In this document: one piece after another, positions 1 to 8,423 of the stretch
How the letters are laid out: every line of letters begins with the position of its first letter
Numbering within the stretch: the stretch's first letter is position 1
From: Betaproteobacteria bacterium
Lineage (GTDB): Bacteria > Pseudomonadota > Gammaproteobacteria > Burkholderiales > Burkholderiaceae_C
Assembly (NCBI GenBank): GCA_016868205.1
Contig: VGHR01000013.1
Span: 1 to 42,498, forward strand
Direction: 5' to 3'
DNA length: 42,498 nucleotides
Translations under genes and position numbers: made by a program
The notes under the pieces: generated by a model
Told to the model about the DNA's origin: nothing
Database searches by the model: none
What the model saw: only the letters and a program-made list of their open reading frames with translations

Positions 1-679
1 TCAGCTTGATCTTGCCCGGCCCCTCGTCGATAAAAACGACCGTCTCTGCGGCGCGGGTTTTGACGGTCACCGGCGCGATCTCCTGGACAAAGGCACCGCT
101 GGCAATAGCGTGTTGCGCGCGTTGCACCGAGGCCATAGCAAAGGCGTCCTGCTGCTCGCGCGTGAAGTTATAACGGGCCGCGCAGTCTTCCCCAAAAGTG
201 CCCATGCTGCGGCCGGCCTGGTAGGCGTCTTCCAGGCCATCGAGCATCATGTGGTCATAGACCTTGTCGTGACCCATTCGGTAGCCGCCGCGGCCTTTGA
301 GCAGCAGATACGGCGCATTGGTCATGCTCTCCATACCGCCAGCAATCAGCACCTCATGACTGCCCGCCAGCAGCATATCGTGCGCAAACATGGCCGCACG
401 CATGCCCGAACCGCACATCTTCGAGAGGGTCACGGCGCCGGTTGAGGCGGGCAATCCGCCTTTGAACGCGGCTTGGCGGGCAGGCGCCTGGCCCTGACCG
501 GCCATCAGGCAGTTTCCCATGAGCACTTCGGTCACCCGCTCGGCGGGCACGCCCGATCGGGCCAGCGCTGCGGCGATAGCAGCCCCCCCAAGATCGTGTG
601 CGGCGAGGGGCGAGAAATCGCCCTGAAAGCTGCCCATAGGCGTGCGGGCAGCGGAGACGATTAGGATGGAGTCATTCAT
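1..679 (-). CDS. Acetyl-CoA C-acetyltransferase (thiolase), N-terminal 226 residues, runs off the left edge
   Basis: Translating the minus strand from the ATG at 679 gives an open frame with no stop to base 1. The start has a good ribosome site (AGGAG, 6 bases upstream). The product begins MNDSILIVSAARTPMGSF, the usual thiolase N-terminus, and carries the nucleophile motif SKMCGSGM with Cys89, followed by the GGMESMTNAPYLL stretch typical of biosynthetic/degradative acetoacetyl-CoA thiolases. It would split acetoacetyl-CoA to two acetyl-CoA, or run in reverse. It lies 20 bases after the small unknown gene and on the same strand as ivd and aceK, so it probably handles the acetoacetate made by leucine breakdown. 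The C-terminal half, with the second Cys and His, is outside the window. The fold is certain; the exact chain-length preference is not. Confidence 0.93.
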   Translation of the reverse strand, partial: MNDSILIVSAARTPMGSFQGDFSPLAAHDLGGAAIAAALARSGVPAERVTEVLMGNCLMAGQGQAPARQAAFKGGLPASTGAVTLSKMCGSGMRAAMFAHDMLLAGSHEVLIAGGMESMTNAPYLLLKGRGGYRMGHDKVYDHMMLDGLEDAYQAGRSMGTFGEDCAARYNFTREQQDAFAMASVQRAQHAIASGAFVQEIAPVTVKTRAAETVVFIDEGPGKIKL

Positions 680-699
680 GGGTTTCTCCTTACAGGGGA

Positions 700-1203
700 C
701 TAGACAGTCGGGGCCAGGTGTTGGTCGGGGGTTTCTTGCTCAGCGAGCCGGCCGATGTAGGCGACGAAGGCAGGATCCTCGCCGCGTAGCAATTGCGGCA
801 GGGCCTGTCGAAAGTCTTCACGGCGGCACCACTCGCGCATGAAGTCATCCCAGGAGTTCCAGCGGCGACGCTCAGCCTGATTCATCTCGGACTTGTAGGC
901 AATGAGGTAAGCACGCTCAAACAGGGAAACAAGCATGTCGAAAATGACCAGCATTCGTTCGCGCTGCTCGGGCGTGGGATCGACCAACGCAGGTGCTGAG
1001 CGCAACTGAAGGTCAGGATGGGCCAGCACTACCCTGGGGAAGTCGTTGTAGGCGTTGGAGAGCAGTTGATACGCCTCCTCTTCCTCGTTCTCGCGCTCTT
1101 TGCGCTGCTCCACCCAGAAGACCCAAAAGGCAAACGGTAGTCCGATGACCGTCACCGCATGACTGGCCATCTCGAGCAAGTCCATGAAGGTAAGCACGCT
1201 CAT
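700..1203 (-). CDS. Small membrane-anchored protein of unknown function, translationally coupled to aceK
   Basis: The frame encodes 167 residues. Its ATG overlaps the aceK stop in an ATGA junction, so it should be translated by re-initiating ribosomes. Residues about 11-30 form one hydrophobic segment ([18 protein letters not shown]), followed by a strongly charged stretch ([15 protein letters not shown]) and a helical soluble domain rich in Trp, Arg and Glu. This suggests an N-terminal membrane anchor with the rest in the cytoplasm (lysines and arginines after the segment), but the topology is inferred. I do not recognise a named family or catalytic motif. Coupling to aceK and the following thiolase makes a role near the glyoxylate-bypass switch or leucine catabolism possible, but nothing in the sequence proves it. 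Confidence 0.8.
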   Translation of the reverse strand: MSVLTFMDLLEMASHAVTVIGLPFAFWVFWVEQRKERENEEEEAYQLLSNAYNDFPRVVLAHPDLQLRSAPALVDPTPEQRERMLVIFDMLVSLFERAYLIAYKSEMNQAERRRWNSWDDFMREWCRREDFRQALPQLLRGEDPAFVAYIGRLAEQETPDQHLAPTV

Positions 1204-3020
1204 GAGGTTTCGTGGGTCTTGCGCCGACGGCGCTCCGCGAAGCGTCGCGAGGGGTCATAAGGGAAGACATCGTGCACATGCCCGCCCATGATGCGATCCT
1301 TGTTGGACTGCCAGAAGCCCGCATCGAGCAAATCGGCATGGTGCTTCATGAACACCTCACGCACCGCCGGGTTGCCCAGAAGAAAGGGGCCAAAAGTCTC
1401 CGGAAAGACATCCTTGGGCCCGACGCTGTACCAGACTTCACCGGACATCTCGTCCTCCTCATTCCGCGGGGGCGGTACACGACGGAAATTGCAATCGGTG
1501 AGGTACTCGATCTCATCGTAGTCGTAGAACACCACCTTGCCGTGCCGGGTGACGCCGAAGTTCTTCCAGAGCATATCGCCCGGAAAAATGTTGGCCGCCA
1601 CCAGGTCCTTGATGGCATTGCCGTACTCAATGACGGCCCGCTCCATCTGCTCGCGGGCACGGTCATTGCCAGTCCCAGCGTCAAAAGACTCCTGCAAATA
1701 GATATTGAGCGGAATCATGCGGCGCTCAATGTAGACATGCTTGAGGATGACCTCGATTTGCCCATCGTCATCGCGGTCGCTGATTTCTATCTGACTTGGG
1801 GCAAACTTTCGGATTTCCTCGATCAGCTCATCCTCGAAGCGCGCGCGCGGGAAAGCCACATTGCTGTACTCCAGGGTGTCGGCCATGCGCCCGACTCGGT
1901 CGTGCTGCTTGACCAGGAGGTACTTGCCCTGAATCTGCTCACGCGTGGTGTCCTTTTGCGGCGGATAAAAATCCTTGATCACCTTAAAAACATAGGGGAA
2001 GGAGGGCAGGTCAAAAACCAGCATGACCATTCCTTTGATACCCGGGGCAATTCGAAAGTGGTCGCTCGAATGGCGCAGATGATGCAGGAAATCGCGGTAA
2101 AACAAGGTCTTGCCTTGCTTGGCCAAGCCCAGGGCGTTGTAGAGCTCGGCGCGTGGCTTGCGCGGCATCATGCTGCGCAAGAACTGCACATAGGCCGATG
2201 GGATCTCCATATCGACCATGAAATAGGCACGCGCGAAGCTGAACAGGATCAGGAGTTCATCCTCACCGAAGAGCACGGTGTCTATGCACAAGCGATCCTG
2301 TTCGTCATACAAAATGGGCAGCGCGAAAGGAATTTCCTGAAAACCATTGATCAATTTGCCCACAACATATGCGCCCTTGTTGCGGTAGAACAAGCTGGAG
2401 AGAACCTGAATCTGAAAATTCGCCCGCAGTTTGACATCGCCCAACCTCTGCGTCACCTGCTCGAGTACATCACGGGCATCGCGCTGCAGGTCAGCAAAGG
2501 GGCGCCGCAGATCGAAGGATTCGATCATCTTGACCATGATCTCGATCAGATTGTCCCGGGTAGGGTACCAAGCCTTGTAGGTCGGGCGCGCGGTGGGCTC
2601 TTCGTTTTCGATGTATTCCGTGCTGACGGCCGGCCGCACAAAAATGAAGTCGTTATGGAAATAGCTGCGGTGCAGGATCTTGGTCGTGACCGAATTGAAA
2701 AAAGTCTCGGCCAACTCGGGCTGGTGATGATTGACCAATAAGCCTATGTAGTGCAGCTTGACCTGGTACCAAACTTCCATCGGCTGTTCGCCGGCCTTGA
2801 ACTCACGCTCAAGCCGGATCGACGCCTCGCGCACACGCAAATCGTAGAACTCAATGCGCTCGCGCTGCGCCCGCTGCTGGGCATGCCAATCGGCCGTCTC
2901 GAAACGATGCTTGGCCCGCGCCGACTCCCGTCGAAACAATTCGTAGTGACGATTAAAGCCGTCGAGCATGGCCTTGGCGATGTCGTAGGCCAGACTTGAA
3001 TCCAGGCGCTGGGGAAACAT
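1200..3020 (-). CDS. aceK: Isocitrate dehydrogenase kinase/phosphatase AceK
   Basis: This 606-residue protein has the full length of AceK (about 580-610), the bifunctional enzyme that phosphorylates isocitrate dehydrogenase to divert isocitrate into the glyoxylate bypass and dephosphorylates it to reverse this. The N-terminal regulatory half is followed by an atypical kinase fold. The ATP-binding lysines lie in YVFKVIKDF (about residues 340-350). The catalytic loop [12 protein letters not shown] (about 476-487) carries the Asp and Asn, and VVFYDYDE carries the metal-binding Asp. It follows the carbonic anhydrase gene by 22 bases and ends inside the next gene's start codon. Its place in an isovalerate/leucine operon rather than beside aceA/aceB fits a scheme where acetyl-CoA-yielding catabolism co-induces the glyoxylate switch. 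Identification is firm. Confidence 0.97.
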   Translation of the reverse strand: MFPQRLDSSLAYDIAKAMLDGFNRHYELFRRESARAKHRFETADWHAQQRAQRERIEFYDLRVREASIRLEREFKAGEQPMEVWYQVKLHYIGLLVNHHQPELAETFFNSVTTKILHRSYFHNDFIFVRPAVSTEYIENEEPTARPTYKAWYPTRDNLIEIMVKMIESFDLRRPFADLQRDARDVLEQVTQRLGDVKLRANFQIQVLSSLFYRNKGAYVVGKLINGFQEIPFALPILYDEQDRLCIDTVLFGEDELLILFSFARAYFMVDMEIPSAYVQFLRSMMPRKPRAELYNALGLAKQGKTLFYRDFLHHLRHSSDHFRIAPGIKGMVMLVFDLPSFPYVFKVIKDFYPPQKDTTREQIQGKYLLVKQHDRVGRMADTLEYSNVAFPRARFEDELIEEIRKFAPSQIEISDRDDDGQIEVILKHVYIERRMIPLNIYLQESFDAGTGNDRAREQMERAVIEYGNAIKDLVAANIFPGDMLWKNFGVTRHGKVVFYDYDEIEYLTDCNFRRVPPPRNEEDEMSGEVWYSVGPKDVFPETFGPFLLGNPAVREVFMKHHADLLDAGFWQSNKDRIMGGHVHDVFPYDPSRRFAERRRRKTHETS

Positions 3021-3042
3021 AGCGGTCCTTGCGAGCGCTCGA

Positions 3043-3705
3043 TCAGACCCGGGCCATTGCGCTCAAGCGAACTTCCAGTCGCACCGCCTCGGCATGAACC
3101 GTGTCGATGAGTTCAGGCCGGTCAATCGAAATACGCAGGTCTTTGAGTAATCCGTCCGACAAACCGTAGACCCAGCCATGTAGCATCAACGACTGGCCGC
3201 GCTCCCAAGCGTCCTGCACGACCGTGGAACGGGCCACATTGACCACCTGCTCAATGACATTGAGTTCGACCAGCAGGTGGGCGCGGTGCTGGGGAGGGGC
3301 GGCGTCCAGAAGGCTGCGGTGCCGGGCCGCCACATCCTTGACATGGCGCAGCCAATTGTCAGCCAGCCCCACCCGCACCCCATTGAGCGCGGCCAGCACC
3401 CCGCCGCAACCATAGTGTCCAACCACCATCAGATGCTCCACATGGAGCTGATCAACGGCGTACTGAATAGTCGACAGGCAGTTCAGATCGGTGGGCACCA
3501 CCACATTGGCCACATTGCGATGCACAAAGACCTCGCCTGGCTCCAAACCGGTAATCTGGTTGGCCGGGACGCGGCTGTCGGAGCAACCGATCCACATGTA
3601 TCGCGGTGTTTGCTGATGTGACAGGTTGGTGAAAAACCCGGGGCGTTCGGCTTCCATGCCGCGCGCCCATTGGCGGTTGTGCTCAAGCAGATGGCGCAAA
3701 GGCAT
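3043..3705 (-). CDS. can: Beta-class carbonic anhydrase
   Basis: The 220-residue product has the zinc ligands of beta-carbonic anhydrases: Cys41 and Asp43 in GCSDSRVPA, then His97 and Cys100 in GHYGCGG. It interconverts CO2 and bicarbonate in the cytoplasm. The start follows the ivd stop by only 9 bases and has GAGG about 8 bases upstream, so both are probably on one mRNA. In a leucine catabolic operon the bicarbonate would serve a biotin-dependent methylcrotonyl-CoA carboxylase. That carboxylase is not in the window but is expected near the thiolase on the left; this last point is inference. The length and motif order match the Can/CynT type. No anomaly was seen. Confidence 0.95.
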   Translation of the reverse strand: MPLRHLLEHNRQWARGMEAERPGFFTNLSHQQTPRYMWIGCSDSRVPANQITGLEPGEVFVHRNVANVVVPTDLNCLSTIQYAVDQLHVEHLMVVGHYGCGGVLAALNGVRVGLADNWLRHVKDVAARHRSLLDAAPPQHRAHLLVELNVIEQVVNVARSTVVQDAWERGQSLMLHGWVYGLSDGLLKDLRISIDRPELIDTVHAEAVRLEVRLSAMARV

Positions 3706-3714
3706 GGCAAAACC

Positions 3715-4917
3715 TCAATGAGAGCCAGTTTCGGCAAACAGCTCGCGGCCGATCAGCATACGGCGGATCTCACTGGTGCCAGCGCCAATTTCGTAAAGCT
3801 TGGCGTCACGCCAGAGCCGGCCGAGAGGATATTCATTGATATAGCCGTTGCCGCCGAAGATCTGTATGCCTTCGCCGGCCATCCAGGTGGCTTTTTCGGC
3901 GCACCAGAGAATGACGGAGGCACAGTCCTTGCGCACCTGGCGCACATGCTCCGTACCGAGCTGATCCAGATTTTTGCCCACGGTGTAGCAAAAAGAGCGT
4001 GCGGCCTGCAGCACGGTGTACATATCCGCCACTTTGCCCTGAATCAGCTGAAACTCCCCGATGCTTTGACCAAACTGCTTGCGGTCATGGATATACGGCA
4101 CGATGTTGTCCATCACCGACTGCATGATGCCAATAGGCCCAGCCGCCAAGACCGCGCGCTCGTAGTCCAGACCGCTCATCAGGACACGGGCGCCGTTATT
4201 GAGACCGCCCAAAACATTCTCGGCGGGGACCTCGACATCTTTGAACACCAACTCGCCAGTGTGGCTGCCACGCATGCCCAGCTTGTCTAGCTTTTGTGCA
4301 ATCGAAAACCCCTTCATGCCTTTTTCGATGAGGAAGGCGGTCACGCCGCGCGCTCCCAGTTCAGGTTCGGTCTTGGCATAGACCACCAAGGTGTCGGCGT
4401 CGGGGCCATTGGTGATCCACATCTTGTTGCCGTTAAGCAAGAAATAACCCCCCCCGGATGCGCTCGGCTCGTGCCACTGCGCCTTGAGCTTCATGCTGAT
4501 CACATCTGAACCGGCGCCCGGCTCGCTCATGGCTAGAGCGCCGACATGCTCGCCGCTGATCAGTTTGGGCAGGTACTTGGCGCGCTGCGCCTGGCTGCCG
4601 TTGCGCTTGATCTGGTTCACGCAAAGATTGGAATGCGCCCCATAGGACAGCCCCACCGATGCGCTGGCGCGTGAGATCTCCTCCATCGCCACCATGTGCG
4701 CCAGATATCCCATATTGGCGCCGCCGTACTCCTCACCCACGGTGATACCCAGCACCCCCAAGTCGCCCATCTTGCGCCACAAGTCCATGGGGAACTGGTC
4801 AAGGCGGTCGATCTCGGCCGCGCGGGGAGCAATCTCGCTTTGGGCAAAGTCACGCACCGCATCGCGCAAGGCATCGATGTCGGCGCCGAGTTGAAAATCA
4901 AGTCCAGGAAGATTCAT
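3715..4917 (-). CDS. ivd: Isovaleryl-CoA dehydrogenase
   Basis: A 400-residue acyl-CoA dehydrogenase. Family signatures include [11 protein letters not shown] (flavin/substrate contact), [17 protein letters not shown] and the C-terminal [21 protein letters not shown] with [19 protein letters not shown]. The catalytic Glu of isovaleryl-CoA dehydrogenases sits earlier than in other acyl-CoA dehydrogenases; here it is seen as Glu in [12 protein letters not shown] (about residue 250), which is what separates this family from short-chain enzymes with a C-terminal Glu. It oxidises isovaleryl-CoA to 3-methylcrotonyl-CoA, passing electrons to ETF, as an early step of leucine catabolism. It lies between a thioesterase and a carbonic anhydrase on one strand, under a MerR-type regulator. 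The ATG at 4917 gives the standard N-terminus. Confidence 0.95.
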   Translation of the reverse strand: MNLPGLDFQLGADIDALRDAVRDFAQSEIAPRAAEIDRLDQFPMDLWRKMGDLGVLGITVGEEYGGANMGYLAHMVAMEEISRASASVGLSYGAHSNLCVNQIKRNGSQAQRAKYLPKLISGEHVGALAMSEPGAGSDVISMKLKAQWHEPSASGGGYFLLNGNKMWITNGPDADTLVVYAKTEPELGARGVTAFLIEKGMKGFSIAQKLDKLGMRGSHTGELVFKDVEVPAENVLGGLNNGARVLMSGLDYERAVLAAGPIGIMQSVMDNIVPYIHDRKQFGQSIGEFQLIQGKVADMYTVLQAARSFCYTVGKNLDQLGTEHVRQVRKDCASVILWCAEKATWMAGEGIQIFGGNGYINEYPLGRLWRDAKLYEIGAGTSEIRRMLIGRELFAETGSH

Positions 4918-4941
4918 GTTCAGGCTTTGGTAAATGTCTCG

Positions 4942-5388
4942 TCAATAGGTCTTGGTGACAGGCACCAAGGACTGCTGCATCAGGGCGCAGTCGCTGCGCC
5001 GTCCCTCGTGCCAGTGGGTCACTTCGGCCGTGGTGACTATCAGGCGTCGCCCCGCTTTGACCACCCGACCGATGGCGCGCAGTTCGCCGCCCTGGAAGGC
5101 ATTGAGGAAGTTGATCTTGTACTCCACGGTGGTCACTTCCATGCCTTCGGGCGCGACACTCAGCCCGGCGTAACCGCCGGCAATATCGGCCAGCGCACCG
5201 ATGGCTCCGCCATGAAAGCCGCCTTGCTGCTGCGTGACCCGGTCAGAGTAAGGCAACGCAATTTCGCACAGGCCCGCTTCAACCCGGACCAGACGCGCAC
5301 CGAAGAGCTGCATCAGGCCCTGCCGGGCGAAGCTGGCTTGTACCCGCTCAAGAGCCTGAGCGGCGGTGATGGAATCAACAGGGGTCAT
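4942..5388 (-). CDS. PaaI-type hotdog-fold acyl-CoA thioesterase
   Basis: About 148 residues from the ATG at 5388. An in-frame GTG at 5433 would overlap the merR stop, so the shorter form is preferred. The sequence shows the hotdog pattern GGFHGGAIGALADIAGGYAGLS, where the short Gly-rich loop precedes the long central helix and carries the Asp used by PaaI/YbgC-like thioesterases, followed by VEYKINFLNAFQGGELRAIGRVVKAGRRLIVTTAEV. It is likely to hydrolyse a short-chain or aromatic acyl-CoA and release CoA. Placed between the MerR regulator and ivd, it may relieve CoA trapping during branched-chain acyl-CoA breakdown. The substrate cannot be read from sequence. Confidence 0.85.
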   Translation of the reverse strand: MTPVDSITAAQALERVQASFARQGLMQLFGARLVRVEAGLCEIALPYSDRVTQQQGGFHGGAIGALADIAGGYAGLSVAPEGMEVTTVEYKINFLNAFQGGELRAIGRVVKAGRRLIVTTAEVTHWHEGRRSDCALMQQSLVPVTKTY

Positions 5389-5407
5389 CGCTCGATCCGA
5401 ATCAGGT

Positions 5408-5812
5408 TCAGGCTGCCTCGCGCCGGGAGGCACGATGGAGCAAGGTGCGGGCTTCTTTTTCGTGGGCCTTGATTTCTTCCAGGTTGGCCTGCAGGTCGGC
5501 CATCTGTTCTTCGATTTGCCGCTTGTGACCCTCCAAGATCACCAGGAATTTGCGCAACTGCGGCACCGTATCGCGGGGGCTCTCGTAGGTGTCGATGATT
5601 TCCTTGGCCTCAGTCAAGCTCAGCCCCAAACGCTTGGCCCTCAGCGTGAGCTTGAGCCGGGTGCGGTCTCGGGCACTGTAGATGCGGTTGCGCCCGCCCG
5701 GCCCCTCCCGGCGCGGCTGCAGCAGGCCCATGTCCTCATAAAAGCGCATGGCCCGGGTGGTCAGGTCAAATTCCTTGGCGAGATCGCTGATCGTATAGGT
5801 GATGTTGGCCAT
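5408..5812 (-). CDS. liuR: MerR-family transcriptional regulator, LiuR-like
   Basis: A 134-residue MerR protein. The N-terminal winged HTH is clear (YTISDLAKEFDLTTRAMRFYEDMGLLQPRREG, then RIYSARDRTRLKLTLRAKRLGLSL), followed by a long coiled-coil dimerisation helix (about residues 85-125). There are no metal-binding cysteines, which argues against a metal sensor. Its neighbours (ivd, thioesterase, aceK, thiolase) are those of the LiuR regulons described for proteobacteria, where LiuR controls branched-chain amino acid and isovalerate use, so a LiuR role is likely. It starts 87 bases from a perfect 20-bp palindrome (5900-5919) in the divergent intergenic region, which is the obvious operator candidate. 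The MerR call is certain; the LiuR call rests on context. Confidence 0.85.
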   Translation of the reverse strand: MANITYTISDLAKEFDLTTRAMRFYEDMGLLQPRREGPGGRNRIYSARDRTRLKLTLRAKRLGLSLTEAKEIIDTYESPRDTVPQLRKFLVILEGHKRQIEEQMADLQANLEEIKAHEKEARTLLHRASRREAA

Positions 5813-5899
5813 GGATAAAAAACGGAGAACCTGACCCCGGCCTCATCACAAGCCAGCGCGACGGGGACCGGGTGGGTGGACTGCCTACAATCGGAGCAA

Positions 5900-5919
5900 T
5901 GACGTTTACGTAAACGTCA
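5900..5919. promoter_or_regulatory. Perfect 20-bp palindrome, candidate operator of the adjacent MerR/LiuR regulator
   Basis: The sequence TGACGTTTACGTAAACGTCA is its own reverse complement over all 20 bases. It lies in the 142-base gap between the leftward merR-ivd operon and the rightward MBL gene. LiuR sites described in proteobacteria are inverted repeats rich in TTTACG/CGTAAA, and this one fits that style (recalled, not searched). It probably controls both directions. I could not assign convincing -35/-10 boxes for either gene; TATAAC at 5932-5937 is a weak candidate for the rightward gene. Confidence 0.75.
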
Positions 5920-5954
5920 AACAGCCCGCAATATAACGCAGATCGGCCGCCGCG

Positions 5955-7022
5955 ATGAACGCCCATGAAGACGCCTTGCACCACCCCTGGGGTCAAGACC
6001 TGCCGGCGCCGGGCCGGGCGCGCGAGGTGGCGCCGGGCGTATCCTGGGTGCGCATGGGCCTGCCCTTCGCGCTGGACCATATCAACCTCTGGATGCTGCG
6101 CGACGAGATCGCGGGGCGGGCCGGCTGGAGCGTGGTGGACACCTGTGTCGACCAAGCCGAGTCGCGCAAGCAGTGGGACGAAGTGATCGCGACCTCGATG
6201 CAAGGCCTGCCGGTGCTGCGGGTGCTGGCCACCCACATGCATCCGGACCACCTGGGCCTGGCCCACTGGCTGGGCGATCGTTTCGGCGCGCCGCTGTGGA
6301 TCAGCACCAGCGACTACCTGATGGCACGACTGGCGGTCCATCAGCAGGACGCATACGGTGGTCAGGCGACAGCTGAATTCTTCTCGCGACACGGTGTGCA
6401 GGACCCGCAGGTGCTGGCCGCTGTGATCGCACGCAAGGACTACTACGCCCGTATGGTTCCCCGGGTTCCGGTCCACTACAAGCGGCTGCAGGACGGGCAG
6501 CAGCTGGAGATCGGTGGCGTGCAATGGCGCTGCATCAGCGGCTACGGCCATGCGCCCGAACACATGGCGCTGTACTGCGAGGATCCAGGCCTGCCACAAC
6601 CGCTGCTGATCAGCGGCGACATGGTGCTGCCGCGCATTTCCACCAATATCAGTGTGTATGAGAACGAGCCGGAGGGCAATCCATTGCAGTTGTTCCTGCA
6701 GTCGATCGACAAGTTTTTGAGCCTGCCGGCGCACACCCTGGTCCTGCCCTCGCATGGCAAGCCCTTTGTGGGCTTGCACGAAAGGGTGCGCCAGTTGCAC
6801 CAGCACCATCAGGACCGACTCGGTGAGGTCATACAGGCCTGTCAAGCACAGCCGCAGTCGGCCAGCGATGTGGTGAAGGTGATGTTCAAGCGCAGCCTCG
6901 ATGTGCATCAGACCACCTTCGCCCTGGGCGAGAGCCTGGCACACCTGCATCTGCTCTGGCATGCCGGCCGACTCGACCGTCATACCGATGACCACGGGGT
7001 GCTGCGCTTCGCGGCAACTTGA
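5955..7022 (+). CDS. MBL-fold metallohydrolase, divergent from the liu operon
   Basis: A 355-residue metallo-beta-lactamase-fold protein. The metal-binding motif THMHPDHLG (HxHxDH, about residues 92-99) is followed by further metal ligands in CISGYGHAPEHMALY and LISGDMVLP, and a late His in VLPSHGKPF. The last 90 residues, after the hydrolase core, look like the small winged-helix tail (LHEHHQDRLGEVIQ-like region) found in LACTB2-type proteins. Such enzymes hydrolyse thioesters, phosphodiesters or glutathione adducts. Sharing an intergenic palindrome with the liu genes suggests a thioesterase-like role in the same regulon, but this is inference. The start is the only ATG compatible with the N-terminus; the ribosome site is weak. 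Confidence 0.88.
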   Translation: MNAHEDALHHPWGQDLPAPGRAREVAPGVSWVRMGLPFALDHINLWMLRDEIAGRAGWSVVDTCVDQAESRKQWDEVIATSMQGLPVLRVLATHMHPDHLGLAHWLGDRFGAPLWISTSDYLMARLAVHQQDAYGGQATAEFFSRHGVQDPQVLAAVIARKDYYARMVPRVPVHYKRLQDGQQLEIGGVQWRCISGYGHAPEHMALYCEDPGLPQPLLISGDMVLPRISTNISVYENEPEGNPLQLFLQSIDKFLSLPAHTLVLPSHGKPFVGLHERVRQLHQHHQDRLGEVIQACQAQPQSASDVVKVMFKRSLDVHQTTFALGESLAHLHLLWHAGRLDRHTDDHGVLRFAAT

Positions 7023-7034
7023 ATCCGGGTTGCA

Positions 7035-7475
7035 TCACAGCGGCAGGGGCGCTTCGTTGACCTCCAGCCAAAACTGCACCAGTCTGAGCAGCTTGCTGCG
7101 GTACTGACTAAAAGCCACTGGCTTGGCGACATAACCATTGGCCCCATGACGATAGCAGGCCAGTATGTCCTCCGGCAAGCGCGAGGAGGTGAGCATGACC
7201 ACCGGCACCAGCGCTGTACGAGGCTGAGCGCGAAGCTGACGCAAGACCTGCAGACCGGAGAGGTCCGGAAGATTCATGTCGAGGATCACCAGATCGGGCA
7301 GATTGCTGGGGTCGCGGTGGGAAAAGTCAGCGCGCGCCCAGAGAAAGTCCAGCGCCCGCCGACCATCGCGCGCCCAAACCACGGCGCAGTCAGGAGCCGC
7401 CACCGAGACGGAGCTGGTCGTGAGCTCGTACAAATGAGGATTGTCCTCAACCAAAAGAATTTGCTTGCTGGCCAT
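7035..7475 (-). CDS. Orphan single-domain response regulator, Rcp1-like
   Basis: The 146-residue protein is a receiver domain only. The acidic pair is in LVEDNP (residues 10-11), the phospho-acceptor Asp66 in LVILDMNLP, the switch Thr96 in MLTSS and the conserved Lys118 in VAKPVAF. The C-terminal FWLEVNEAPLP resembles the tail of Rcp1-type phytochrome response regulators. There is no output domain, so it works by protein-protein contact, for example in a phosphorelay or with a motility or phytochrome kinase. No histidine kinase lies next to it; the hybrid kinase at 22658 carries its own receiver. It ends 12 bases from the stop of the convergent MBL gene. Confidence 0.9.
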   Translation of the reverse strand: MASKQILLVEDNPHLYELTTSSVSVAAPDCAVVWARDGRRALDFLWARADFSHRDPSNLPDLVILDMNLPDLSGLQVLRQLRAQPRTALVPVVMLTSSRLPEDILACYRHGANGYVAKPVAFSQYRSKLLRLVQFWLEVNEAPLPL

Positions 7476-7563
7476 ACCGGTTGTCTCGGGGAGAAACGGG
7501 GCCAGAGTCTAAGGAAGGCAGAGCGAAAAAAGGCTAAAAAAGTTAACGAGGGGCGAATGACTG

Positions 7564-8397
7564 TCACCAATCGGCCATGGGATGGTCGCGCAGCTGGCGC
7601 CGAAGAGACGCATAGTGAGGCACGACCGATCCCACCGTGGCCCAGAACTGCGGACTGTGATTCATCACCCGCAGGTGGCTCAACTCGTGCACCACCACAT
7701 AGTCGATCAAGACCGGGCTCAGGTGAATCAGCCTCCAGTGCAGCCTGATCGAGCCGTCAGCGCCAGCGCTGCCCCAGCGGGTGCTGGCGCTGCTCAAGGA
7801 CAGGCGCTTCCAGCGCACGCCCAAAAGCGGCGCAAAGTGTTCAAGCCGCGATTGAAAATACTCACGGGCCTGTCGCATGAGCCAGGCCTGCGCCGCATCT
7901 CGAATTTGCTCGGCGCCAGCCGCCTGCGGCAGGCCCAGGACCAGGGTTTCGTCAACCGCGCCCCCTGCGTGCCGCTGCGCCGGATCGAGCCGTACGGTCA
8001 AGCAACGCCCCAAATAGGGCAGTTGGGCGCCCTCGCGCCAGTCGATGCGGATCGACTCCATCTGCTGCGCCCGCTGCCGAGACTCGTGCAGCTTGCGCAC
8101 GATCCAGGGGCCCTTCTCGAGCAGCGCCTGTTCGACCTCGCGCAGCGTCACCCAACGCGGCGCGCTGACGCTCAAGCCCTGCACATCGACCGAAAAACCG
8201 ATACTGCGCCTGCGCGCGCGTCGAAATAGGTAGGCCACCGACACGCCCTCGAGCCTGGCCAGGCGATTGGCCTGCGGGTGGCGATAAGCCGCGCCCTCAG
8301 CGCCCTTGAGCCGATCGGCTTGTTCAAGCGGCAACTCGCGGCGCAGCGGCCCTTCAGCGGGGAAAAGATCCAAGGCCAGTTGCAGCAAACCGCGCAT
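7564..8397 (-). CDS. YgjP-like (DUF45/M48-like) metallopeptidase domain protein
   Basis: The 277-residue protein ends with the zinc-peptidase signature VVHELSHLRVMNHSPQFW (HExxH, then a third His), preceded by TRWGSAGADGSIRLHWRL and LIDYV. Together these define the YgjP/DUF45 family. The N-terminal half contains the family's RARRRSIGFSVDVQGLSVSAP beta region. The protein lacks a signal peptide or membrane helix, so it is probably cytoplasmic. Its physiological substrate is unknown in most bacteria. It lies 26 bases downstream-to-upstream between plsC and the receiver gene, all leftward, and may belong to the glyQ-glyS-gmhB-plsC transcription unit. The family call is strong; the role is not known. 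Confidence 0.9.
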   Translation of the reverse strand: MRGLLQLALDLFPAEGPLRRELPLEQADRLKGAEGAAYRHPQANRLARLEGVSVAYLFRRARRRSIGFSVDVQGLSVSAPRWVTLREVEQALLEKGPWIVRKLHESRQRAQQMESIRIDWREGAQLPYLGRCLTVRLDPAQRHAGGAVDETLVLGLPQAAGAEQIRDAAQAWLMRQAREYFQSRLEHFAPLLGVRWKRLSLSSASTRWGSAGADGSIRLHWRLIHLSPVLIDYVVVHELSHLRVMNHSPQFWATVGSVVPHYASLRRQLRDHPMADW

Positions 8398-8423
8398 GGC
8401 CGCAGTGTAGGTCAGCCCCGCTT

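Noticed and set aside
1212..2741. 509-residue rightward open frame over aceK
   Set aside because: Antisense shadow of aceK; composition (His, Leu, Asp runs) is the mirror of the AceK codons and no motif is seen.
5766..6995. 409-residue leftward open frame over the MBL gene
   Set aside because: Antisense shadow; the opposite strand has the HxHxDH motif and a full MBL fold.
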